Below are positions 9,049 to 17,002 of a stretch of DNA of 64,000 nt, piece after piece (the first letter of the stretch is position 1; each line of letters starts with the position of its first letter). The translations under genes and the position numbers were made by a program. The notes under the pieces are model-generated. The model saw nothing but the letters and a program-made list of their open reading frames with translations. It was not told where the DNA came from and searched no databases. Origin of the DNA: JAAYJG01 sp964450305 (GTDB lineage: Bacteria > Bacillota > Clostridia > DSM-8532). The stretch covers positions 12,265 to 76,264 of the forward strand of contig CAYVFB010000005.1 of NCBI GenBank assembly GCA_964450305.1, written 5' to 3'.

Positions 9049-10581
9049 ATGACAAAAAAGAATAGAGCCCCTCATTATTTTTTGCTTGTCCTGATGCTCG
9101 GGTTTTTCCTGTGCGGCTGTACATTGAACCTGCCTTCGGTAAATGAGGTCAAAGCACAACCCACACCTCTTCCTGTCGACAATGCGAAACAAGGCATGGA
9201 GCTGACATGGTATATGGTTGGTAACCATACTCAGCTTGATCTGCCAGCCGTCATGCAACAGGTGAATACCATTGTGAAAGAAAAACTCAATATCACGCTG
9301 AAGCTGAATGTTTTTGCAGCCGGTGATGAATATGACATGAAAACAAATACGGCTCTTGCCGCCGGGGAACCCATTGATATTGTATTCACCGCCAACTGGA
9401 ACGCAAATTACAACATCAACGCCTCCTCCGGTTATTTCACTGAATTGAATGGTTATCTTGATAAATATCCGGCCATCCGCAATATTCTTGGCGAGGAATT
9501 TCTAAACGCGTCGGCGATCAATGGTAAGAATTACGCCGTTCCCACCAATAAAGAAAAGGTGCATCACTGGGGATACCTGTTAAGAAAGGATCTTGTCACG
9601 AAATATAACATGGATCTGTCCAAAATTACCTCAACGGAAAGCCTGGAACCCTTTTTACAGACCATCTGGGAAAATGAACGGCAGATCACCCCCCTGGCCA
9701 TTGCCACCATGGACGCCCCCTTCCAGGTTCTGGATTGGGATCGCATCAGTGACGATGATGTTCCCGGCGCGCTATACCCCGATAACGGATCCTCACGGAT
9801 CATCAACCACTTTCTGGCACCCGAAAGCATAGACCTGTATCATCTGATGCGCTCCTGGTATAACAAGGGGTACATTCACCAGGACGCCGATACGATGCAA
9901 AGCCAACTGGAGCAGATGCGCTCGGGCAAGTTTTTTGCCGCGTCCCAATCCCTGAAGCCCGGTAAGGATGCCGAAATCAGCGCGAATACAGGTTACGAAT
10001 GGGTGCAGGTGGATATTACACGTCCTATGATGTCCAACCGGGAAGCCACCGGTGCCATGCTGGCCATTCCTGTAAAATCTGAAAACCCGGAAAGGGCTTT
10101 TCGTTTTATCGAATTGTTATATACCGACAGGGAACTGAGCAATCTTCTAAAATTCGGAATTGAAGATGTGCATTATAATAAGGTATCAGAGAATATTATC
10201 CAATTAACCGATCGAGCCTATACGGGCTACAATCCCGGCTATACGTGGTGCTTTGGCGATCAGTTCAAGGACTATATTCTGGACACCGAGGATCCGTTGA
10301 AGTGGGACAGGTTCCTGATATATAACAACAGAGGGCTTGTTTTGGACAGCCTGGGGTTTGTCTTCGACAAGACCAATGTGGAAGCACAGGCTTCGGCCTG
10401 CAAGAATGTGGTTCAGGCTTATTACAGACAGCTGTTTACCGGCAGTGCCGATGTAGAGAAGACCGTCCGCCAGTTTGAGAAAGAACTGAAGGCAGCCGGT
10501 GTAGGTGATCTCATCGATGAAATGCAAAAGCAATATGATGCCTGGCTTGCCGCCAAAGCGGGAATAACGCCAGCTCCCTGA
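9049..10581 (+). CDS. Second sugar-binding lipoprotein, paralogue of the 5282-6796 protein
   Basis: 510 residues. Extracellular binding lipoprotein with signal peptide and lipobox (FFLCGC, acylated Cys about 24). It aligns along its whole length with the binding protein at 5282-6796, including the C-terminal TGSADVEKTVRQFE versus TGSVDVDATIKQME block, so the pair arose by duplication. The start ATG at 9049 has GGGAGG 7 bases ahead; a GTG five codons earlier is unlikely. It is transcribed away from the permease operon and has no permeases of its own, so it may feed the same permeases with a different substrate or act as a sensor. Confidence 0.92.
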   Translation: MTKKNRAPHYFLLVLMLGFFLCGCTLNLPSVNEVKAQPTPLPVDNAKQGMELTWYMVGNHTQLDLPAVMQQVNTIVKEKLNITLKLNVFAAGDEYDMKTNTALAAGEPIDIVFTANWNANYNINASSGYFTELNGYLDKYPAIRNILGEEFLNASAINGKNYAVPTNKEKVHHWGYLLRKDLVTKYNMDLSKITSTESLEPFLQTIWENERQITPLAIATMDAPFQVLDWDRISDDDVPGALYPDNGSSRIINHFLAPESIDLYHLMRSWYNKGYIHQDADTMQSQLEQMRSGKFFAASQSLKPGKDAEISANTGYEWVQVDITRPMMSNREATGAMLAIPVKSENPERAFRFIELLYTDRELSNLLKFGIEDVHYNKVSENIIQLTDRAYTGYNPGYTWCFGDQFKDYILDTEDPLKWDRFLIYNNRGLVLDSLGFVFDKTNVEAQASACKNVVQAYYRQLFTGSADVEKTVRQFEKELKAAGVGDLIDEMQKQYDAWLAAKAGITPAP

Positions 10582-10683
10582 TGTATTGGAACCAGCCCGG
10601 CCTGGGCCCATAGAGCCTGGTGCAGACGATTTCCAGGAATCAGCGGGTATGGCGGTCACCTGTGTTTCAATGAAATTGCATGC

Positions 10684-12312
10684 TTAATCCGCCCGTGGGA
10701 CCGGTATCTCCCTGAACTCGGTGGGCGTTACCCCGACCAGCTTCTTAAACAGCCTCGAAAAATAATGAGCGTCGGGAATGCCTACCTTCTCCGCCACTTC
10801 ATAGGTTTTATATTGGGGATCTCTCAACAGTTCCTTGGCTTTATCCATCCGGATACCGTTCAGGTAATCCACAAAGTTTCTTCCCAGTTCTTTTTTAAAC
10901 ATTCTTGAAACATAGCAGGTGCTGACATATACGCTGTCGGCCACATCATTCAGTGTTACCTGCTCGCTGTAATGCTCCTGCAGATAGTCCACTGCCTTGC
11001 GAAGAATCAGCTTAATGCTTCTGTTATTATATTGGTTTACCTTTTCGGTAATACTCACAGACACTTCCCTTAAGAGGCTGTTCAGCTCGGGCAAACCCTC
11101 CGACTCCCCGATCATTCTTTGCAGGCTGGCTAAATGAAGGGTTTCCACTTTTTTGTCATTGTCGGCCTGCGCCAAAGACAGACGGATGCTGTTGATTGAG
11201 ATGATGGTGCTCCAGTAAAAGCTTTTCAGATATTCCATATCCAGACGCTCAAAGGTTTCAATGGTGGCAAAAATGTCTTCCAGCCTGCTGCAGACGATCT
11301 TCTCGTTGCCTGTTTTGATGCCGTCCAGCAGCAGGTTGCGGTATTTCTCCAGTACTGAATAGTCTTCAAACTGAATAAACCCTTTTAAATCCCCATGAAA
11401 TATGATCGCATTGCTTCCCAGATAAAACTTCCGCTCCAGGCCTTCCTGACATTCTCTGAGCTTATCCGCCAGCTGCATAACCCCTGTTCCCTCAGAACTG
11501 ATCGCTATGGTTACGGTAAAACCAAAACAGTTTGTGATCATTTCCTGAAGATAGGTACATTTTTCATTGATCATTTGTGTATAAAGATCTTCATCGGTTA
11601 AATTCTGCAGAATAAAAGCGGCTCCCCCTCCATTGAGCCCGATGCTGAACAGTTCGAAAGTGTCTGAAAAGATATCCCTGATGGTATTGATAATCCCGAA
11701 TTGATATAAATGATAATCATATTGGCTGAACCGCTTCTCCTCATCAATATCAATCTCAACAACGGCCAGGATGAAGCGGTCGATGCGAATGCCCAAAAGC
11801 TCGGCTTTCTCGGTAACGCTTCCCTTGTCAGGGTTGAGCCCGTATAAAATGTCATATAAGAGCTTTTCTCTTAGCACCGGAATATTTTGCTCAAAAAGAT
11901 TTTTCAGTTTATCCAGCTCTTCAGCCCTTTTTGCCAGGCAGTTCAGCTCTGTGACTGCTTTACCCAAAACCGCTGTCAGTTCCTCGATTTTTGAAGGCTT
12001 TAGAACAAAGTCGAATACGCCCAGCTTGATTGCCTCCTGTACGTAGTCAAAATCCCGATATCCGGTGAGAATGATGATTTTACAGTTTGGCACCATGTCT
12101 TTGACAGACCGAATCATGGTAAGACCGTCGGTTCCGGGCATGCGGATATCCGTTAAAAGAATGTCCGGGCGAAATTGGGCAATAAGAAGCTTCCCCTCTT
12201 CCCCGTCGGATGCCTCGGCGCATACCTCGCAATCAAACTGCTTCCAGTTGATGATGCTTCGGATGCCCTTTCGAATAATGGGCTCGTCATCGATGATCAT
12301 GACCTTGAACAT
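10684..12312 (-). CDS. Response regulator with AraC-type DNA-binding domain (YesN family)
   Basis: 542 residues. A cytoplasmic transcription regulator: N-terminal receiver domain with phosphoacceptor Asp at about 55 (TDIRMPGTDG) and Lys in the FVLKPSK motif, a long middle region, and a C-terminal pair of AraC helix-turn-helices (LNDVADSVYVSTCYVSRMFKKE, then a second ending GVTPTEFRE). The ATG follows GGAGGGATATT and lies inside the last codons of the kinase gene (26-base overlap), so the two are co-translated. It probably controls the neighbouring sugar transport genes, as YesN relatives do; that link is inference. Confidence 0.93.
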   Translation of the reverse strand: MFKVMIIDDEPIIRKGIRSIINWKQFDCEVCAEASDGEEGKLLIAQFRPDILLTDIRMPGTDGLTMIRSVKDMVPNCKIIILTGYRDFDYVQEAIKLGVFDFVLKPSKIEELTAVLGKAVTELNCLAKRAEELDKLKNLFEQNIPVLREKLLYDILYGLNPDKGSVTEKAELLGIRIDRFILAVVEIDIDEEKRFSQYDYHLYQFGIINTIRDIFSDTFELFSIGLNGGGAAFILQNLTDEDLYTQMINEKCTYLQEMITNCFGFTVTIAISSEGTGVMQLADKLRECQEGLERKFYLGSNAIIFHGDLKGFIQFEDYSVLEKYRNLLLDGIKTGNEKIVCSRLEDIFATIETFERLDMEYLKSFYWSTIISINSIRLSLAQADNDKKVETLHLASLQRMIGESEGLPELNSLLREVSVSITEKVNQYNNRSIKLILRKAVDYLQEHYSEQVTLNDVADSVYVSTCYVSRMFKKELGRNFVDYLNGIRMDKAKELLRDPQYKTYEVAEKVGIPDAHYFSRLFKKLVGVTPTEFREIPVPRAD

Positions 12313-14113
12313 AATATCCCTCCGCGTGCTCTCTGTTCACCGGCAAGCTGACAACCACCCGCGTGTAAAGGCCTTGCTCGCTTTCAATTTTCAATCCGTA
12401 GGAATCCCCGTAGAACAGCTTGATTCTTCTGTTTACATTCTCTATGCCTATGCTTTTCTTTTCCTGGTTTACCAGGGTTTTGAAGTATTCATCGTTTCCC
12501 ATTGAGAGATTCTTGTTCAGCTCCTCCAGCCCTTCTTTGTCAATACCCGGACCCGAATCCATGACCGTGATCACCAGAGAGCTTCCCTTGATGGAGGCAT
12601 CCAGCGAAATCTCGCCCTTTCCGCGCAGCCTTTCAATACCATGGAAAACGGCATTTTCAACCAGAGGCTGAATCAACAGCCTTGGAATTTTAACCTCTGC
12701 GGCTTCCTCCTGGATTCTGGAGCTGAACTGAATTTTATCTTCAAACCTTCGTTTTAAAAGAGAAATATATTTGTCTGAATATCCGAACTCCTCCTCGACG
12801 GTGACAAGCCTGTCATCTCTTCCGATACTGGCTTCCATCAGATCTGACAGATCCGTGACGGTTTCACTGATCTCCGGGACATTGTTCAACCGGGCCATCC
12901 AGTTAATCGATTCCAGCGTGTTGAACAGAAAATGAGGATTGATCTGAGACTGCAACGCCTTCAGCTGCGCATCCTTCCGGGTAATTTGCTCCCGGTAGAC
13001 CCATGTGACCAGGTGGTTGATCTCCCTGGACATTTCATTGAAGGTTTTATTTAAAAAGCCCAGTTCATCCTGACGGTCATCGTCAATTTGTACTGCCTGA
13101 TTGTCTTCCTGAACCATTTTCATTCCCTTTACAAGCCGGTTAATGGGCTTTACAAAGCTCATCGCAATGCCCAGATTTAGCATCGAAAGGAGGATCGCGG
13201 TGACGACGCACAAGAAAATGATGTTCCTTCGCAGGGCATAGGCATCCCGGAAAAGCTCGGCAGTGGGAACATAGGTGATCACCTTCCAGCCTGTATCCTG
13301 AATGGTGGTGTAGGAAATCATCGCATCCAGCGTCTGATCAATTCTCGAATCCTTCTCCCGCTCCAGGCTGCCAAAGGAAGCGATATCGGGCAGAACTCCC
13401 TCCCCTTCGTTCCTTGAAGCGATCAGCTGATGCTCTTCGGACAGGATAATGATGTTTTCCATACTTTTTGTAAGCCCTTGATACACCGTTTCAATGAAAT
13501 CCTTTCGTACAAGGATCACCTGAAGCCCGATCTCTTCAAAGGTGTCCTGGTGGTAGATGACGCGGCTGAGGAAGATGTTCTGCACCACACCTTCCTCGCT
13601 GTCAAGGTACCAGCAGACCTTGCCTCCGAAGGCCCTGGCCCTGTCCAAAACCTTCTGGTAGGGCAGAAGCTCGCGAATGCCGCCCCAAAGGGCGTTGTCA
13701 TCGGAATAGTAAAACTGTCCGTCCAGGCTGATGATAGCGACCGACTGGACTTCAGGCCTTGAGAGAATAATTTTCTTGATGGTGTTGCTGATCTCACTCT
13801 CGTTTTCATAGCTTTCCAGGGGATCCTCTGTATTCCTGCGCGTTAAGGCCGAATAGATTCCCTTGTCATACAGCAGATCCTGCGAAATAATGGTCAGGTT
13901 GCTGATGTAATCGCTAAATCGAAGCTCTATCATTTGCAGGATGTCCGAGGCATAGTTCATGGAAATACGTTTGATCGTCGCTTCAGAATTGCGGTAGCTC
14001 AAAAAGCCCATAAAAATCATCGGAATGATGATCTGGATATAGAAAGCGAACAAAAGCTTTCTCCGGATGGACAGATCTTTGTAAAATTTGACTACCTTCC
14101 GCCACAAAACCAA
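12287..14113 (-). CDS. Sensor histidine kinase, YesM family
   Basis: 608 residues. Membrane kinase: a transmembrane helix at about 25-42, a large extracytoplasmic sensor to about 275, a second helix at about 292-315, a HAMP linker, then the His_kinase domain with phosphorylated His in SQINPHFLFNTLESIN and an ATP-binding domain (LVENAVFHGI, DSGPGID). The start is a TTG just past the TAA of the upstream lipoprotein gene; a weak GGGG site precedes it, and the signal anchor begins right after, so no later start is convincing. Partner of the YesN-type regulator that overlaps its 3' end. Confidence 0.9.
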   Translation of the reverse strand: MVLWRKVVKFYKDLSIRRKLLFAFYIQIIIPMIFMGFLSYRNSEATIKRISMNYASDILQMIELRFSDYISNLTIISQDLLYDKGIYSALTRRNTEDPLESYENESEISNTIKKIILSRPEVQSVAIISLDGQFYYSDDNALWGGIRELLPYQKVLDRARAFGGKVCWYLDSEEGVVQNIFLSRVIYHQDTFEEIGLQVILVRKDFIETVYQGLTKSMENIIILSEEHQLIASRNEGEGVLPDIASFGSLEREKDSRIDQTLDAMISYTTIQDTGWKVITYVPTAELFRDAYALRRNIIFLCVVTAILLSMLNLGIAMSFVKPINRLVKGMKMVQEDNQAVQIDDDRQDELGFLNKTFNEMSREINHLVTWVYREQITRKDAQLKALQSQINPHFLFNTLESINWMARLNNVPEISETVTDLSDLMEASIGRDDRLVTVEEEFGYSDKYISLLKRRFEDKIQFSSRIQEEAAEVKIPRLLIQPLVENAVFHGIERLRGKGEISLDASIKGSSLVITVMDSGPGIDKEGLEELNKNLSMGNDEYFKTLVNQEKKSIGIENVNRRIKLFYGDSYGLKIESEQGLYTRVVVSLPVNREHAEGYYVQGHDHR

Positions 14114-14114
14114 T

Positions 14115-15413
14115 TTAATTCAACCCCGCACGCATAGCCTTATCCCATAGCTCGTCGATTTCCCACTTGCCCTCGAGCACATAGGGCATACCGTTTGCAA
14201 TCACTTCTTCCCAGGTCGTCCGGTCCACAAAGCTGTCGGGAGGCCCGATGAACTGCCTCGCACCATTGATTAGCAGCTGACCTTTTCGGGTTAGCCGGTT
14301 ATAATCAATTCTGGATTCCCGGATATCCACGCTGCTGAGCATCCCGGTCTGCTGCGCAAAAACTGCGGCCGTTTCCCGGGCAGTGAGGAACCTCAAAAGC
14401 TTGATAGCTTCCTTGTGTTTCCCCGGATCATTATATGCCGCCGAGCTGATGTGGAAGCAACCGTTTCCAAGCCCGTAAATCATGGTTTTCGGCGGGGCTT
14501 TTCCATCAGGAAAGATCGGGAAATACGCAATATCCACCGATTCGTCATATCGGTCGAAATATCCGATAAACCAGGAGCCCTGGACGATCATGGCTGCCTT
14601 CTTTTCCTGGAAAAGCGCATTTCTCTCCCGGTTCATCATCGTAAAGGCATCCTTGGGAAAGGCCCCCAAATTGTAGAGCTCCAGCATGTATTCCAGGGCT
14701 TGCCTGTAATACTTTCCAAACTCCGGATGCTCCGGGTTCTCGGCAATCTCCTTGCCAGCCAGCAAAGCAACCATGTTCTGATACAGATAAGTGCCTTCGG
14801 CAAAGGCATTATACGCTATGGGGTCGATTCCGGCACTTCGGAAGGCGACAATGGCGTCCTTTAATTCTTCATAGTTTTCAGGAACCTTGACAGAATGCTT
14901 GTCAAACAGGTCTACATTGATGAACAGGGCTTCAAAAATGGTCTCTACCGGAAGCCCGTATATCTTTCCTTCGTAGGTGGTATATTCGAGCATGCTGCTT
15001 TTGAAAAGAGCTTTCCATGCGGGGTCTTGATCCATCAGGGCTGAAAGATCGGCAACACGGCCCGCCCGGATCAGGGCTCGGATATCGGAGCCCGGCCACA
15101 GCCCAAAAATATCGGGATCATTCCCTGAAGCGAAATCTGTCTTGATCTTCGGCAGAAAATCTTCTCCAAAAAGGGATTCATTAATCACTTCAATGTTTTT
15201 GTTCACAAACATGAACTGATCCAACAACGCTTTAAGGGCTTCTGCTCTGGAATCCACACCGCCCCAGCTGGAGATGAAACGAAGGGTAACCTTTTGCTCC
15301 TGCTGCTTATCCTGCGGGGGTGCGGCTGCAGGTGTGTCCGGGCTTTTGCAGGAAACCGGCCCCATGAATAATAGCCCCGCCATCAACAGGGCGAAAATTT
15401 TTCTCTTTTTCAT
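14115..15413 (-). CDS. Extracellular solute-binding lipoprotein, probable sensor partner
   Basis: 432 residues, family 1 binding protein with lipobox GPVSC (acylated Cys about 22), then a Pro/Gln/Lys spacer. It is unlike the other two binding proteins of the locus in length and sequence. The gene leads an operon with the YesM kinase and YesN regulator, ending one base before the kinase start, and has no permeases; the simplest reading is that it binds a sugar and passes the signal to the kinase (three-component sensing). A role as transporter component with distant permeases remains possible. The start ATG follows GGAGCAGCAC. Confidence 0.9.
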   Translation of the reverse strand: MKKRKIFALLMAGLLFMGPVSCKSPDTPAAAPPQDKQQEQKVTLRFISSWGGVDSRAEALKALLDQFMFVNKNIEVINESLFGEDFLPKIKTDFASGNDPDIFGLWPGSDIRALIRAGRVADLSALMDQDPAWKALFKSSMLEYTTYEGKIYGLPVETIFEALFINVDLFDKHSVKVPENYEELKDAIVAFRSAGIDPIAYNAFAEGTYLYQNMVALLAGKEIAENPEHPEFGKYYRQALEYMLELYNLGAFPKDAFTMMNRERNALFQEKKAAMIVQGSWFIGYFDRYDESVDIAYFPIFPDGKAPPKTMIYGLGNGCFHISSAAYNDPGKHKEAIKLLRFLTARETAAVFAQQTGMLSSVDIRESRIDYNRLTRKGQLLINGARQFIGPPDSFVDRTTWEEVIANGMPYVLEGKWEIDELWDKAMRAGLN

Positions 15414-15459
15414 GTGCTGCTCCGAATTCAGGTTTCAAAATAGGTTTCAGGTCATTCCC

Positions 15460-15488
15460 ATTATACAGGAAACCATGTTCACTGGCAA
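15460..15488 (-). promoter_or_regulatory. Promoter of the lipoprotein-kinase-regulator operon
   Basis: On the minus strand, TTGCCA (15483-15488) and a perfect TATAAT (15460-15465) are 17 bases apart, 47 bases before the ATG. Just downstream, AGGTTTCA is repeated at 15430-15437 and 15442-15449 (plus-strand reading), a possible operator near the transcription start. Confidence 0.75.
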
Positions 15489-15582
15489 ACAGGTTATGCG
15501 ATCTCCGGGGGGTGGTGTGGTTTTTGTTTTCTTCCGGTTTTTGGGCATGAAAAAAGGGCTCGCAATCAATATAATGATTTCG

Positions 15583-15675
15583 CTGTATTCACTCAAGACC
15601 ATTGGAACGAATTATTGCATGAAATCACGATGTTTTCACTGCATTCACTCTAAACCAGTGGAATGAAATATTACA
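15583..15675. repeat. Imperfect 37-bp direct repeat, two copies
   Basis: Copies start CTGTATTCACTC (15583) and CTGCATTCACTC (15639) and share about 30 of 37 positions. The spacing of 56 bases is close to five helical turns, which would suit a pair of regulator sites on one face of DNA. Confidence 0.6.
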
Positions 15676-15747
15676 GTCATTCGATGCCCTTTTTCATCAA
15701 TTTTTTACAGCTGTACCCTGTTCTGAATGCATCAGACAGATGACTGC

Positions 15748-16341
15748 TTAATAGGTTTCCACAAATACTTCAAAGTAGGATTGAGGATGTACACATGCCG
15801 GACACGTTTCAGGTGCTTCCGGGCCTTCATGTATATAGCCGCAGTTTGTACATTTCCATTGAACCTTCTGATCCTTTTTGAATACCTGGTCGTTGGCAAT
15901 ATTCTGAGCCAGCTTTTCAAACCTGATCTCATGCCTTTTTTCAGCCAGGGAAATCATCCTCCAGGCTGCGGCGATTTCCGGGAAGCCTTCTTCGTCGGCC
16001 ACCTTCGCAAAGGCAGGGTACAGATCGGTCCATTCCTCATTCTCGCCGCTGGCAGCGGCTTTCAGGTTATCGAGCGTTGTGCCCTGGGCGACGGGGTAAT
16101 CGGCTGTAATCTGGATGGATGTGGGCAGTTCTCCCTCAAAGCCGGCAAGAAGAAACTTGTAAAACCGCTTTGCATGTTCCTTTTCATTGTCTGCCGTTTC
16201 AATAAAGATGTTTTTAATTTGCTTGTATCCTTCCTTATCGGCGATCGAAGCATAATAGGTGTAACGGTTGCGGGCTTGAGACTCTCCCGCAAATGCCTTC
16301 AGCAGATTTTCTGCTGTCCTGGTACCTTTTAAAGCTTTCAT
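15748..16341 (-). CDS. rbr: Rubrerythrin
   Basis: 197 residues. A cytoplasmic peroxide-scavenging enzyme of anaerobes: the N-terminal four-helix di-iron domain carries the E/ExxH ligands (FAGESQARNRY, NEKEHAKRF, EEGFPEIAAAW, EKRHEIRF) and the C-terminal rubredoxin-like domain has the Cys4 iron site (CTNCGY and CPAC). The ATG follows AGGAGGTTAACA. It lies 17 bases downstream of perR on the same strand, so PerR and rubrerythrin form an operon under the PerR box at 16831-16845. This is the classic peroxide defence pair in strict anaerobes. Confidence 0.96.
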   Translation of the reverse strand: MKALKGTRTAENLLKAFAGESQARNRYTYYASIADKEGYKQIKNIFIETADNEKEHAKRFYKFLLAGFEGELPTSIQITADYPVAQGTTLDNLKAAASGENEEWTDLYPAFAKVADEEGFPEIAAAWRMISLAEKRHEIRFEKLAQNIANDQVFKKDQKVQWKCTNCGYIHEGPEAPETCPACVHPQSYFEVFVETY

Positions 16342-16358
16342 TGTTAACCTCCTGTTTG

Positions 16359-16772
16359 TTATTTATTCAAGCAATCCGGGCAGGTGCCCTTGAAATAGAC
16401 AAACCTGCCGGTTACTTCATAGCCGTTTAATTCCTTGATCGCGCATTCTCCCATCTCGATGGGGAAATCTACGATCCTGCCGCAACTGCCGCATTTAAAG
16501 TGCCCATGGTTCATTACCCGGGCATCATACCTTGTTTCATTGCTGCTGATATTGATGGGAATGACAACACCCTCCTCGACAAACAGGTTCAGTGTGTTAT
16601 ACACCGTCGTTCGTGAGAGGGTCGGCATTTCTTTGACAAGCTGCTCATAAATTTCCTCTGCCGTAGGATGATTTCTGTTGTCCACAAGGTATTCGAAAAC
16701 CTTCAGCCGTGGATAGGATGGTTTCACACCTTTTTGTTCCAGAAGCTCCTTGATTGTATTGATATTGGACAT
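16359..16772 (-). CDS. perR: Peroxide-responsive Fur-family repressor PerR
   Basis: 137 residues from the preferred start. Winged-helix repressor that loses DNA binding when peroxide oxidises its iron-binding histidines. Zinc cysteines are in place at about C94/C97 and C131/C134. The regulatory metal ligands of Bacillus PerR (H37, D85, H91, H93, D104) are matched, shifted by two, by H35, D83, H89, H91 and D102; the Asp at the last position is typical of PerR rather than Fur. A longer frame reaches 16883 but covers the promoter; AGAGGG lies 7 bases before the ATG at 16772. It is autoregulated, judging from the box at its own promoter. Confidence 0.93.
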   Translation of the reverse strand: MSNINTIKELLEQKGVKPSYPRLKVFEYLVDNRNHPTAEEIYEQLVKEMPTLSRTTVYNTLNLFVEEGVVIPINISSNETRYDARVMNHGHFKCGSCGRIVDFPIEMGECAIKELNGYEVTGRFVYFKGTCPDCLNK

Positions 16773-16830
16773 AGCAAAGCCCTCTTTCATTCTATTCCGG
16801 GGAGGCAAATTTATTGTAATGGTTTTATCT

Positions 16831-16845
16831 TTGTAATCATTACAT
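16831..16845. promoter_or_regulatory. PerR box
   Basis: TTGTAATCATTACAT matches the 7-1-7 PerR consensus TTATAATNATTATAA at 11 of 14 defined positions and lies just downstream of the -10 of the perR promoter, across the likely start point. A partial second copy (TTATTGTAATGGTTTTA) lies at about 16811-16827. Confidence 0.85.
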
Positions 16846-16847
16846 TT

Positions 16848-16876
16848 ATTATACGAAATATTGATTCGCTTGTCAA
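16848..16876 (-). promoter_or_regulatory. Consensus promoter of perR-rbr
   Basis: Perfect TTGACA (16871-16876) and TATAAT (16848-16853) on the minus strand, 17 bases apart. A promoter this strong needs repression, in keeping with the PerR box directly downstream. Confidence 0.9.
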
Positions 16877-17002
16877 CACCCACCTTGTGGTCCCGAATCC
16901 GGGCGCGGAACCGATGGATAGTCTCTAATAAAAATTAATGTGTTCATAATCCTAGTTATTGGGTATAAATATATTACTTTGTCGAATGTCAGGAGGCTGA
17001 CA

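Larger units (their letters stand above)
15414..15747. other. Intergenic region, 334 bp, with duplicated element
   Basis: Holds the promoter of the sensor operon on its left side and, at 15583-15619 and 15639-15675, two copies of a 37-base element identical at about 30 positions (56-base period). The first copy can be read on the minus strand as TTGAGT-17-TATATT. No coding sequence or clear rubrerythrin terminator was found. Confidence 0.55.
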
